A DNA stretch of 64,000 bases from Chamaecrista fasciculata (lineage: Eukaryota; Streptophyta; Magnoliopsida; Fabales; Fabaceae). The translations under genes were made by a program, and so were the position numbers. The DNA is taken from the NCBI GenBank assembly GCA_003254925.1, contig QANZ01052391.1:1-64000 (forward strand). The letters run 5' to 3'. The notes beneath the pieces are model-generated. The model was not told the origin of the DNA, did no database searches, and saw only the letters and a list, made by a program, of their open reading frames with translations. This document shows, one piece after another, positions 48,401 to 59,188 of this stretch; positions within the stretch are counted from its first letter, which is position 1; the number at the start of each line of letters is the position of its first letter.

Positions 48401-51339
48401 TTCTATGTTCTTGTTCATAATATTATGATGACTCTTAATTGCTTTCCTACTGTTGTATGAGGACTCCTAATTGTTTATCTTTTATATTCTATATCTAAAT
48501 TGATTGGACATGAAAAACGTTTTTCCTATTTATGTGCTTATCTTTGCTCATTGCTCTTTCTCGTTCAGTGTTAGTTAAGTATATTGGCTCAATTATCAAG
48601 TTCTTCTCAATTTGTCCATAATTGCTTGTCTTGATTTGAAACGGAAACTTCAAGTATTCCTGAAATCCCATTACCCATAGATGATTAGTTACTTTGTGAT
48701 TTTGTAAACATAGTAATGAATTGCATCAAGTGCTTCAAAATAAATGTTTTCTGAAGCTCCATTTTCTGTATGTCACTTAAAGGTTGGATTTATACAGTAC
48801 ATAATATAGATTCTGAAATCTGGTTTGTTTTCTTTACAAGTTGAGTAAATTAGGTTGTCAAATACTTTTAATTATAGATTTGTGACCTCATAATTCTACG
48901 GATGGTATATATTGATATTGAACCTATTAATGTGCCTTGATATATAATTACAACTGTCTGTAATATGATTAATTGAGGCTAGTTGCTGTGTTAGTCATTG
49001 ACTCGTGGTTTTCTGGGTAAGTTGTGAGATTTGTTTTTTATTGGGGAAAATTTCTATTAAAAGCTTATTAGTCAATAGTTTTGCTTATAATATATTTTCA
49101 TGATACTTTTTTGGCAACATAATTGAGAGTCCTTTTTATGATTATGTTGTCTTGCAAATTAGCCTTAATGAAGCTTGGAGATAAGCAATTTTGTTGATTT
49201 CTTCAGTCATGAGTTTGCTGGCAATGATGGTATTGGTGCCACCATTGTTTGCGAAACAAACACACCCATCAATCCTAATTATATATTTGTGACTTTTAAG
49301 GTTGCTTAGCTTGCTCTGTAGTCTGTAATTTCAATCTACTGTGTCTGTAATTCCAGCGATGCTGCTGCTCCAAAGTTGATACTACACCATTACAAAAAAA
49401 AAACTCATTAATTTTAGTATAAACTTATCTTTTAGTCTCGATAGGAAGTTTATTACTAAGGTTGGATTAGGGGATAATAGGACATTTCAGGTAAAGATTC
49501 CTTTTTCTGAATATAATATCAAGAAAGCAGATAAAGAGAAATTATGGAACAGTATTTGAGATGAGGTCTTTATATAGCCCTTCTGTTAATTAAATGTTAA
49601 AAAAAGGTTAAATTTGTGTTTGGGCCCTTCCTCTTTTAATTTGGTGTTGATTTTCTTCTAATTATGTGTTTAAGATGTTGTGTATTGATGACTCTTTTAC
49701 TCTCATGGGGATTTAATTGCTGCCATCTAATGAAGTATTATTCTGATGACAGATATGCCAGAGACAATACATACGTGATTTTTGCTTGCATGTAGATTTA
49801 AATTCTAAGAAGTTACTGCATGTAGATTCTAGCATTATGTTTACTTGCCAAGAAAGTTGAGTTGAGTATCATTTTTGCTTGCTTATAGTGTTCATGATTA
49901 TTGTCTGACTGTAGGGCCTGTTTTGGAATGTTGTGTTTTTTCAAAAGCATTTGTAACTAATAGAAGAATTTCAGTCTTTCGAAATTGTCATTTCTTTCAT
50001 CAATGTCTCAACCCTTTATTGTCATTTCCAAAAAAAAAAAACAATAATATTTTTTCAGTTCTATGTTACATGTCTGTCATTTTACTGAGTTCTATGCATT
50101 TTATCTCATGAGGGATGCTGCAGGACAAGAAAGATTTTGAAGTCTCATTCCCAGCTACAAGAGATTCTTTTGTTGTAGTTATTGTATTTATGATGTAGCC
50201 AATGAGTAGTTTCTTCTTGGTCATCATCATCATCGTTAAATTGAAATTATTGTTTGGGATTTTTACGTAGATTCTTTTAATAGGATGGTATGAGATTATT
50301 TGTTGATGATACTCAGAGTAAAGGCTTTTTAGCGTTATGAATGCAATGATTAGCTGTTGTGGTCATGTATTTTTGAAAGTTCATCATGGAGTTATGAAAA
50401 TGTTTCAAGTTTCAACTAATGGAAATTATCATTACTTGAGTATGGTGCATTATGGGAGTATTGTTGATGAGATAACATGATTATCCAATTAATAGTCAAC
50501 CTAATCTGTTTCCATTATGGGAGTTGTGATTATAATTGCTTATCTTGTTTCCTTATGGATGACAGTTAACAGTTCTCCATTTTCTTTTCGGCTAAGAAAA
50601 TAAAATATATTTTATATTTTTTCATTCAATACTAACTTCTCTGTTTTTGTATGGTTCTGATGCATTCTGAAGTGTATGGAATATATACTTGTGCTTTAAT
50701 TTGTGGAAATGAAGGCTCAGATTCAAAATGAGACATTAAATCTGGCCAAGATCATATATATATCAGCATATATTAATTTTCTCTTGTGAACCAAGTGCTT
50801 GATGGTCCCTCCTTTGATGCTTTTCACTCATGTATTATTCCTTTGTACTTGTTAACTATCTTAATACTTTGTAGATACACTTCTTAATTATTAATAAATT
50901 ATATGACATGTTAGAGGTATTCATATAATTATATGACACTCGAATTCATTTCTTTTTTGCATTTAGGTCCTCTCCCTTTGGTAAAACGAATCAAAACACA
51001 ACAAATTAAAATAATTGATGGAGTTTTTTACAATTTCATTCCAAGAATTAAAGAGTTGCAGAAAGATCTTTAGAGTTTTGATGAATCAAAATCTAACGGC
51101 ACAAATCTCAGGGTAGTCGAGTGTCAAATTTTGTCTTTCAGGTACCAAAACGGATTCGGTCCTAACCATAAGGTACCAAAGTACATTTTACCCTAAATTA
51201 AAACATCATTATCAAACTTTGAGTGTTTTGTGTTAATTTATCTATGACTTACATGAGTAAGAATCTTGGGGAGCCTTCTGTTTGACTGAATATTTTTCAA
51301 ATCATGTATTTTAATCGAATGATTTGGTTCGCTTAATGG
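45416..51339. other. PPR5 3' flank and repeated spacer
   Basis: No intact gene. It holds the right copy of the 42.9-44.2 kb duplication (46152-48018), further standard PPR 3'-flank blocks (48030-49000), and a second copy of the Rab-containing block (49510-50900). Confidence 0.5.
50113..50206 (+). pseudogene. Rab6/RABH-like GTPase exon, frameshifted
   Basis: It reads gDAAGQERF then TGA (CGA in the other copy), then SLIPSY. After a 1-bp loss it reads RDSFVVVIV, and after another shift YDVAN. This order, from the G3/switch II motif through PSY.RDS.V.V.VYDV, is that of Rab6/RABH GTPases. The stop and indels show it is dead. It lies in a block duplicated from about 31.6 kb. Confidence 0.72.
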
Positions 51340-53600
51340 TTTAGAATTTGAACATCCAATTAATTGAAAATACTCTTATATATATATATATATATATATT
51401 ACTTATATAATATTTTGGGATAGAATATGTGGGTTTGGGTTTACGTGATTTAAGGACTATTGACTCGGCTTGCTTACGAAAATTGGTTGTTATGTTTATT
51501 ATTCTGGAAAGTAGTAAAATTTAAATTAAGATCTTAATAACTATGAGCACTACATTGTCACTTCTGCCCCACTAAACATAAAATGTAGTCCTTTTCTTTT
51601 GTGCGAAGCATCTTTGGGTCACCGCTGTCTTAGTGACGATGACCCTTCTTTATTTATCTAGAGTTGAAAATCCCTTCTCCGTGAGGGTTTTTTTCTCTCT
51701 TTACGAGAGTGTTACTTTATTTTAAGGGTTTTGTGGCGGCAGCGTTTTGGATCAGGGATCCCAAGGCGTCAATTTGGTATGGCTTTCTTTGCGACGGCGA
51801 CTATGGACTAGGCATTCCACGATGACTTCTGGTTTGGCTTCCACGGCGGCTTCCTGGTTTGATTCTAGTTTTTGGGTTCTCGGTGGAGTTTTGTTCTGGG
51901 TCAGGTATGTCTACGGCGTCATCTCTTGTTTGCTTCCATGGAGGCTTCCAAGGTGGCGTTTTATCAAATAATTATTGTTGTTTTGAGTCTGTTGGTTGTA
52001 GCTTTAGTTGAATCTTTAGATCTGTTAATTTGGCAGTTGATTGTCTTGCCAATTTGTCTTACACGAGGATGGGTCCTCTTGGATGGGTTGCAAACCCCCC
52101 ACCTTCGTTAGTTGATATCTTGTCTTGTGATGATGCTTATTTTGTTTTGTTTTCGTTTGTACTGTGCTTGGCTTTGCCTTGCTTTTGAATGAATTATTTC
52201 AGGAAAAAAAACATAAAATGTAGTTAACTAATTAACTACTCATACTTTACAACAAAAGAATTTTAAAATGATTCTTGTATTCATACGGCACCCAATGGTA
52301 TTTGAACATCTGCAAATTTTATAAAGGTTTAAAACTATTTCGGTCCCAAATGCTAACCCTAAGTTTCATTTTGATCCCTAATATTTTGTGTTCCGTTTTG
52401 GTCCTTAATGTTTCTTAAAAGTTTTATCATTGGTTCTTAACTATTGAAATGATCATATCTCTCTCCTTTCAAACTTGAATGTTATTAAATTAGAGTTATG
52501 AGTTAAATTTGATAAGTTTCTTTTTTGCCAAATTGAAGTCATTCTCAAACGAGGTCAAATTGGGCATAAAATCAGACCCGCTAATGGGTCGTTTATTTCA
52601 TAAATTCGGTTATATATCTCTCGCTTCAAGTTTGAATGCAACGAAATCGGAGGTACAAGTTACTCATGACGAGTCCTTTCTTTGTCTAGTTGAAATTGTT
52701 GAAAATCGAGGTCAAATAGTAATCTAAAAGTTAATTTTGGTATTTTGACCAAACTCACTTTCGGAGTACTATTTGACCTCGTTTAATAATCTTTAGGCAA
52801 AAATAATACTGGTGCTCCCAAACTCTTGGACAAGTCTCAGTTGTAGTTGCACCCCTAAATTTTTTTTTTGTTGTCAATTATATCTCTAAGTTTCACATTT
52901 GTCTCAAGTCTCAACCCCAAGGCCTAACACCCAGTTTATTGATGGAAAACAAAGACATGGTGAGTAACTTTTTTTTTTCTTATTTATTTTGGTGTCAACT
53001 ATACCTCAAAAGTTTTTTACATTTGTATCCATTGTATTCCAAAACATTAACACTTTGTATCAGTTCTATCTCCAAAAATATTAATATCTTAAACAGTGTT
53101 AGGCCTTAAGGTGCAACTAAAACCTAGCTCATAGATTGGGGTACCCTAGGTTTTTTTTACCTAATTATAAGATTTTCACCAAAATTGAAAAATATATTTA
53201 AATGAAAAATTCAATCATGACTATATATATAATAATATACGTATATTTATATGAAAACTTTTTTTTATCAGATGTCCTCGAAGGGACAATTTATATTGAA
53301 CGATCTATTATATATTGATATTTTAACATATAAATTATTTTTTTGGTAGGCAAAATTTTGATTCTTTTGTTTTTGAACTAGTCAAATTTTGTTCCTTAAA
53401 AACTTGTTTAACTAGAGGATATCCTAGTCCAGTTTCCAAAAGTGTATTCAGATCCTACATCTTTGGTTTCTTTTCAGAAAAGAAAAAGAAAAGGAAATTT
53501 AGAAACTTACGCAACCAATTCATTCTTCATTCTTATAGAAACACCCATTCTCCACTTCGTGCCGCAAAGTAAGAATCTTTGATCTCTTGTTCAACGAAGA
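51340..53600. repeat. ghost PPR locus: upstream flank without coding sequence
   Basis: 51370-53400 matches the PPR2 upstream flank, and 52690-53600 matches the PPR4 upstream flank including its leader (ccacttcgtgccgcaaag, ...tcttgttcaacgaaga). At 53600/53601 the match ends and a ccggt-rich repeat begins; PPR-type 3'-flank phrases follow (aaatatatttgttgatgt). The PPR reading frame has therefore been lost from this copy. Confidence 0.65.
51590..52208 (+). mobile_element. retroposed LINE 3' end (or SINE-like), ~620 bp
   Basis: It is inserted in the ghost flank. The direct repeat aaacataaaatgtagt lies at 51574-51589 and 52209-52224, and a poly(A) run sits at the right end after ...gaatgaattatttcagg. 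It is GC-richer than its surroundings. Short frames inside do not resemble known proteins. Tail plus a 14-16-bp target duplication identify LINE-machinery retroposition; the source family is not recognised. Confidence 0.75.
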
Positions 53601-54070
53601 ATCATTGGGTCACTGGTTCAATGGTTCAATCGCTGGGTTAATGGTTCAATCAGTTGAGCTGGTTTACTTAAAAAATACATTTTCAAATATACATATTCAT
53701 CAAATACACATTAATATTTTACAATAATTTAAATATAAAGTAAAAAATAAAACACTTTAGTACCCTTTGGAGCTATTTTGCAATTTTAATTATAACATTT
53801 TGTAAAAATTACATATGACCCCACAATTTTTTTAAAGTTTTCATTTTAGTCCCTAGATAATATGTATCCAGGGACCAATTTGTAATTTTTTGGGGTCAAT
53901 ATGTAATTTTTGCAAAATTTGTCAGGTCAAACCGGGTCACGGTTCACCGGTCCGGCGGTTGAACCGGTGAATGGCCGGGTCAAATGTAGAACGGTATTTT
54001 GCTTATTCCGGACCGGTCTGGTGTCCGGTTCACCGGTCACCGGTTGAACCGCCCAGTTCGGTCCGATTTT
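53601..54070. mobile_element. ccggt-rich repeat, probable degenerate MITE
   Basis: It starts atcattgggtcactggttca and ends in many accggt/ccggac phrases (...gaaccgcccagttcggtccg). A piece of the 59189-59618 MITE family is embedded at about 53755-53930 (agtaccctttggagctattt). Ends and target duplication are not clear. Confidence 0.5.
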
Positions 54071-54123
54071 TTGTACTATGCACCAAAGGTGTTTTGCTTA
54101 AAGTAAATATATTTGTTGATGTC

Positions 54124-54480
54124 AAAGTGTAAATTTAGTCTCATATCTTGTTCTCAGTTCCTAATTTGGTCCCATGTCATTTTTAGTCTCATATATTTGG
54201 TCAGATTGCAAAATTGGTCTCATATATTTGCAAAATGATTAAAATGTTGGTTGATCATTTTGCAAAGATATGAGACCAATTCTGCATCTGATCTAAAGAT
54301 ATAGGACCAATCTACAATTGGCCTAAAGATATAAGACCAAATCCGCAACAAAAAAAGCTATAGGACCAAATTGGGACTAAACTTAAATATATGAGATTAA
54401 AAGTGCAATAAAAAAATATAAGAGACCAAAATAGAAATTGAGCAAAATATATGGGACCAAAGTGGGACTTTGGCCTTGAG
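54124..54480. mobile_element. degenerate foldback repeat (ggtctcatat/atatgagacc)
   Basis: The left half carries tttagtctcatat and ggtctcatatatttg; the right half the mirror phrases atatgagacc and ataggaccaa, ending ggaccaaagtgggactttgg. The symmetry is clear but the ends are approximate. Confidence 0.5.
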
Positions 54481-54604
54481 AATATAATATTAGCTCAATT
54501 GATTGTCAATTTCTTCTCAAGTTGTGCATAATTGGTCTTGTTTGTATTAAAAAAAAAATTGCTGGTCTTGATGAGGAAATCATCTAACTCTAGAAAGCTT
54601 TTAC

Positions 54605-55083
54605 CAGTGATGTGAAAATCGGACCGGACCGGCCGGTTGGACCAGTTGGACCGCTACCCGAAGACACAAGCGAGTTGGTTCAACCATTTGAACCAGAATG
54701 ATGGTTGGACCGGAAATAACCGGCCAAGAACCGGAAAATCGGAACCAACCGCTAGACCGGACTGGCGGTTCTCAATTTTTTTTACAAAAAATCATTTTGA
54801 GCCTTGTAAGGATCGAACCCATGCCCTTTCTTCACAGTCCCAATGCCTTTACCAACCCAACTGTGAGGCTCTGTTAGCTTTCTCTTACCAATTGTTTTAC
54901 TTATCTAATAAATTAATAGATTTAATGCATCTCTTAGACCCAAAAAAAAAATATAGAGGGTTTATATTTAATATATTAAAAATAATTATTTATTACGTCA
55001 TCCGGTCCGACCGATACAAGCGATCCGACCGTGAACCGAACACTTGTCTGAGTCTTTGTCCGGTTCGGTTATGACAACACCGA
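54605..55083. mobile_element. hAT-type MITE, 479 bp
   Basis: The left end cagtgatgtgaaaatcggac mirrors the right end ...ccgaacc/ggttatgacaacaccga (cggtgttgtcataaccgaac on the other strand). cttttac flanks it at 54598-54604 and 55084-55090, and host flank (agctttta...acagaaatgg) is restored if the element is removed. Terminal pattern and ~8-bp duplication fit hAT. Inside, 'ggatcgaaccc' on one strand resembles a tRNA B-box. Confidence 0.75.
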
Positions 55084-55593
55084 CTTTTACACAGAAATGG
55101 AATGAAATCTCAAATCAGTGTCCAAGGGGTAACTCTACCCAATGGATGATGGATCAGATAGCCACGAGCCCACAATAAACAATGTATCAAATTATGTTTA
55201 AATTAAATATATGTTAGCTTGAATTAATAATATATAAAAGGACCAAACTCCCGGCACCTGTAAAATTCAAAGACCAAAATACTAGTAACTCATATATAAA
55301 ATGTCAAATTTCTATTTAAGGGATGTTATTGCATTTTTTTCCTTTCAAAATAAATAAAAAAAAGTACTATAGAAGTAGTTAAGGGTTAAATATTTTTTTT
55401 TGACCAATAATAAATAAGTAAATACAGTACCGATACAAATATAGAACGTAAACAATTAACTTGAAAAGTGGTATAATTCAATTATTACCACACTCAGCAT
55501 TAAAGCAAAAGCAACTACACAGAGAACTAAGTCTTGGACTCAAAATATTAAGTACGATTATTCTTCTTGGTCTATCATGAGGATAGTCACAGC
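55084..55593. other. intergenic, AT-rich PPR-flank remnant
   Basis: It contains the flank phrase acagaaatgg...gatggatcagatagcca, then AT-rich sequence. No gene is seen. Confidence 0.4.
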
Positions 55594-56269
55594 TAGAGCT
55601 ATCAAAACGAGCCAGGCCCAGTGGGCTGGCTCGTTTAACCCACCAAAATTAGCGAACCGGGTTGCGAAAATCTGGCTCGCCAAAAATTTTAGCTCGAGTG
55701 GGTTGGCTCACTTAACTCGCGGCTCGTGGTGGGCTAGCTCGAGTGAGCTGGTGAGTTAGCGAGCCAACCCACCTTTTTCTAAAAAAAAAATTGTAAAATT
55801 AAAAATTATAACCCTAAAATATCTTCTAGGCTCTTTGTTTCTTCCTCATTTTCACTTCAGATTTCATAATTCACTTTCGTCTTTGAGAGTTCTTTTCTCT
55901 TTGCAAGTCCCAATCCTAATTTCTTCTCATTTCTTCACTCAACCGACCAACCCCAATCTCAACGGTCGTTGTTCCACCGTCTGTCTAGAGAAAAAACGAG
56001 TGGTGGTGTTGGGTGTTATTATTTGTGAGTTGTTTTATTGATATTTTAAATTTAAAAAATAAAAAAAATAAAAAAAATTGAAAAAACAAAAAAAAATAAA
56101 TTGAAAGTTGGTGGGTTAGGTGAGCCAACCCGGCTCACCAACTTGGTGAGCCAGGTTGGCAAAACCTGGCTCGCCTGGGGTCTCTGGCTCACGTGAGCCA
56201 GCTCGCGTGAGCCGTGGCTCGCGGCGAGCCAGCTCGAGTGAGCCAGGTTGGTTCACTTTGACAACTCTA
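55594..56269. mobile_element. hAT-type MITE, 676 bp
   Basis: The left end tagagctatcaaaacgagcc mirrors the right end ...ggttcactttgacaactcta. A perfect 8-bp target duplication gtcacagc lies at 55586-55593 and 56270-56277. The arms are filled with gctcg/cgagc and gagcca/tggctc phrases. No transposase frame is present. Confidence 0.88.
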
Positions 56270-56277
56270 GTCACAGC

Positions 56278-57075
56278 AACATCTTAAAATCATATTTGAC
56301 AAAAAATCTACATAGCAGCAAGGGTCAAGTAATATTCAGAAAATCTATAATAGAAACAATAACTAATATGGGACAAATTTTAAAATTGATTAAGAAGAGT
56401 TGGGACCAAATTTGCAACCCTATACAAAGTTATGGGACCAAATTTACAACATTATACAAAGTTATCGGACCAAAGTTGGTTCTTTTTTAATCCATTTCAT
56501 TTATATTTGTCACGTCATCATCCAACTCAGTCTGTCAGGTCATCTTTAACGGCAAATAATTGATGGAATCACCTTGGGACCAACGATTCAACATTTTCAA
56601 AAGTTATGATACCAAAATTGAAACAAAAAAAAATTATAGGACCAAATTGAGACACCTTTGCAATAGTTATTGGACCAAAAGTACACTTTAACTTTAAATA
56701 TATGTTATTTTGAATTAATAAAATATAAAATGTCATATTTATATTTAAGGGATATTGTGGCATTTTTTTCCTTTCAAAAAAAAAAGTACTATAGAGGTAG
56801 TTGAGGGTTAAATATTTTTCTTCATAAAATTTCATTCGTTTATATATGTAAATTACAGTAATTTAAACCATAAAAAATTATCTTATACAGAGCAAGAGTA
56901 CCATAACGCAACCCTAGCATCTCGCCATCTTTATAGTCTTCTGTTGAACTATTCTTCTCTTCCGCAATTAATTTCTAGTTCGATTCTCGTATGGAAGAAA
57001 TTGATTATCCCAGGCTTTCTCTCTCGATTCCATTTCACAAAGTCAGCCTCTTTTATTTCTGAAACAGCTTTGAAG
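56278..57075. other. PPR6 upstream region
   Basis: Direct repeats of a 'ttgggaccaaatttgcaac' type phrase (about 56395-56480 and 56580-56680) show another decayed repeat. From about 56880 to 57060 the sequence differs from the flanks of the other PPR copies, so PPR6 has its own proximal promoter and leader. The frame is open back to 56944 but contains no ATG before 57076. Confidence 0.5.
56838..56850 (+). promoter_or_regulatory. TATA-like sequence upstream of PPR6
   Basis: gtttatatatgta about 230 bases before the ATG. It is the best TATA-like match in the proximal region, but AT-rich DNA makes this weak. Confidence 0.25.
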
Positions 57076-58830
57076 ATGTTGTTTTCTACCATTCTAAGGT
57101 ATGCCTTCCCCAAATCTCTTTTTCTTTCTCCTTTTCCTTTTTCACTCTATTACCCCAAGTTTTATGCTCATTCACATTCCCCAAATCCCAATCACATTCA
57201 CGATGTCGTCGCTTCTTTCAATGGCCTACTCCATAGACATCCCCCACCCTCCATATTCGAAATTAACAAGGTTTTAGGAGTCATTGTTAAGATGAAACAG
57301 TATGACACTGCTATTTCACTTTGTGCAAAAGTGAAGTCAAATGGAGTGATGCCTAATTTGGCTACTCTCACCATCTTGATCAACTGTTACAGCAATTTGC
57401 GTCAGGTGGATTTTGCTTTCTCTATATTGGGGAGGGTTTTCAAGATGGGCCATCAACCTGATACGATAACTATGAATACAATAATGAAGGGGTTGTGTAA
57501 TAATAACAGGGTTGGAGAAGCACTACACTTTCATGATGAATTAATTGCCCGAGGCTTCTTGTTTGATGAAGTGAGTTATGGCACCTTAGTCAATGGGTTG
57601 TGTAAAACCGGAAAAACAAGAGTTGCCATTCAATTGCTGCAAAGGATGAAGGAATTGCAAGTTAAGCCTCATGTTGTCATTTACAACACTATTGTGGATA
57701 GCCTCTGTAAAGATGGTTTTGTAAATGAAGCGCTTGATTTGTGTTCTGAAATGCTCAACAAGGGAATCCCCTTTGATGTTTGCACTTATAGCTCTCTAAT
57801 TCATGGTTTATGTACCAAGGGTCTTCTGCAAGAAGCTGCTCAATTGTTCAATGAGATGTTTGGAAGTGGCATAAATCCTGATGTCGTTATTTTTAGTATA
57901 ATGGTTGATGCATATTGCAAGGAAGGAAGGATTTCTGAAGCTCAAGGTGTGTTTGCTATGATGATGAAGTTTGGGGAACAGCCTAATGTTGTTACTTGCA
58001 ATGCTTTAATGGATGGTTATTGCTTATTAAATAATGTTGAGCAATCAAGAGAGTTACTCAACAAGATGACCAAAATTGGTTTGACACCTAACGTCATTAG
58101 CTATAATACCTTGATTAATAGATATTGTAAGAGTAAGATGTTCAATGAAGCTATGGATGTGATTAAGGAAATGCGTGTTAGAAATTTGGTTCCAAATACT
58201 ATAACATACAATTCCCTCATTGATGGATTGTGCAAGTCTCGAAAATTATCTCATGTGCTAGATTTTATTCGTGAGATGCATGGTAGTGGCCAACCCCCTA
58301 ATATAGTCACTTATAACATAATTGTAGACGCATTGTGCAAAGGAGGACATCTTGATGAAGCTATTTCATTATGTAGGAAAATGATCAATCATGGAATACG
58401 ACCTGACGTGTATACATACACTTGCCTTATTGATGGTTTATGCAAAAGAGGACATCTTGATGAAGCTGTTTCATTATGTAGGCAAATTATCAATCATGGA
58501 ATACGACCTAACGTGTATACATACACTTGCCTTATTGATGGTTTATGCAAAGGTGGCAGAGTAAATTATGCACTTAGGATTTTTAAAGTGCTCTTGGAAA
58601 ACCATCAGTATCTAAATGTCCCTGCGTACACTGCAATGATAAGCGGACTTTGTAAAGAGGGATTATTTGATGAAGCAATGGCCTTGCTTGAAAAGATGGA
58701 AGAGAATGGTTGTCTCCCTAATTTTGTAACTTTTGAAGCAATTATTCGAGAGCTTCTTGAAAGAAAGAAAAATGATAAGGCAAAGAAGCTTCGTCTTAAA
58801 ATGATTGCTAGAGGTCTTCTAAAAAAATAA
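57076..58830 (+). CDS. PPR6: intact Rf-like P-class PPR protein, 584 aa
   Basis: ATG at 57076 is the first ATG in the open frame and matches the start of the PPR2 and PPR3 homologues; the stop is TAA at 58828-58830. Residues 1-59 are rich in Ser/Phe/Arg/His with few acids (MLFSTILRYAFPKS), as in mitochondrial presequences. Residues 60-584 are exactly fifteen 35-residue units: motifs 1-14 good P-type, the fifteenth divergent. Motifs 11 and 12 are near-copies made by a 105-bp duplication. There are no introns, and no E, DYW or SMR domain. Such proteins bind single-stranded RNA one motif per base, and members of this Rf-like clade restore fertility by silencing mitochondrial sterility transcripts. 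The exact target is unknown. It is the only complete copy in the window. Confidence 0.93.
   Translation: MLFSTILRYAFPKSLFLSPFPFSLYYPKFYAHSHSPNPNHIHDVVASFNGLLHRHPPPSIFEINKVLGVIVKMKQYDTAISLCAKVKSNGVMPNLATLTILINCYSNLRQVDFAFSILGRVFKMGHQPDTITMNTIMKGLCNNNRVGEALHFHDELIARGFLFDEVSYGTLVNGLCKTGKTRVAIQLLQRMKELQVKPHVVIYNTIVDSLCKDGFVNEALDLCSEMLNKGIPFDVCTYSSLIHGLCTKGLLQEAAQLFNEMFGSGINPDVVIFSIMVDAYCKEGRISEAQGVFAMMMKFGEQPNVVTCNALMDGYCLLNNVEQSRELLNKMTKIGLTPNVISYNTLINRYCKSKMFNEAMDVIKEMRVRNLVPNTITYNSLIDGLCKSRKLSHVLDFIREMHGSGQPPNIVTYNIIVDALCKGGHLDEAISLCRKMINHGIRPDVYTYTCLIDGLCKRGHLDEAVSLCRQIINHGIRPNVYTYTCLIDGLCKGGRVNYALRIFKVLLENHQYLNVPAYTAMISGLCKEGLFDEAMALLEKMEENGCLPNFVTFEAIIRELLERKKNDKAKKLRLKMIARGLLKK
58345..58554 (+). 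repeat. 105-bp tandem duplication inside PPR6
   Basis: The segment starting ggacatcttgatgaagct at 58345 is repeated at 58450, exactly 105 bp (35 codons) later, with only a few differences. PPR1, PPR3, PPR4 and PPR5 have one copy at the corresponding place. Confidence 0.92.
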
Positions 58831-59188
58831 AGCTTGGTCAGATAATTCAATCCTGTTTTTTCTTTTTTAATATTCTTGTGCTAATGCTGTCTGAAATTGT
58901 CCACAAATGTATGATTTATTCTGGGAAAATTTGTTCTGCTTCTTAATGGCCATGTGCCATTCTGTTCATATTTTAATACATGTCTTTTGAATTATTCTTT
59001 GAACGTGTGTTAATTTTTTTTTATCATGTTCAATTATTTCTGTAATTTGATTTATAGATGCCATTGTCTAAATTGATGTTATATTTATTTGTATAATGTT
59101 GTTCCCAAAATTTATCTGGTTGTTCTGCATGCTATTATCATTAAACCTGAACTCTTTTCATTCCTTTTAATTTTCGTAATATTTTTTT

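Noticed and set aside
56944..57075. N-terminal extension of PPR6 by 44 residues
   Set aside because: The open frame has no ATG before 57076, and homologues begin at the same ATG.
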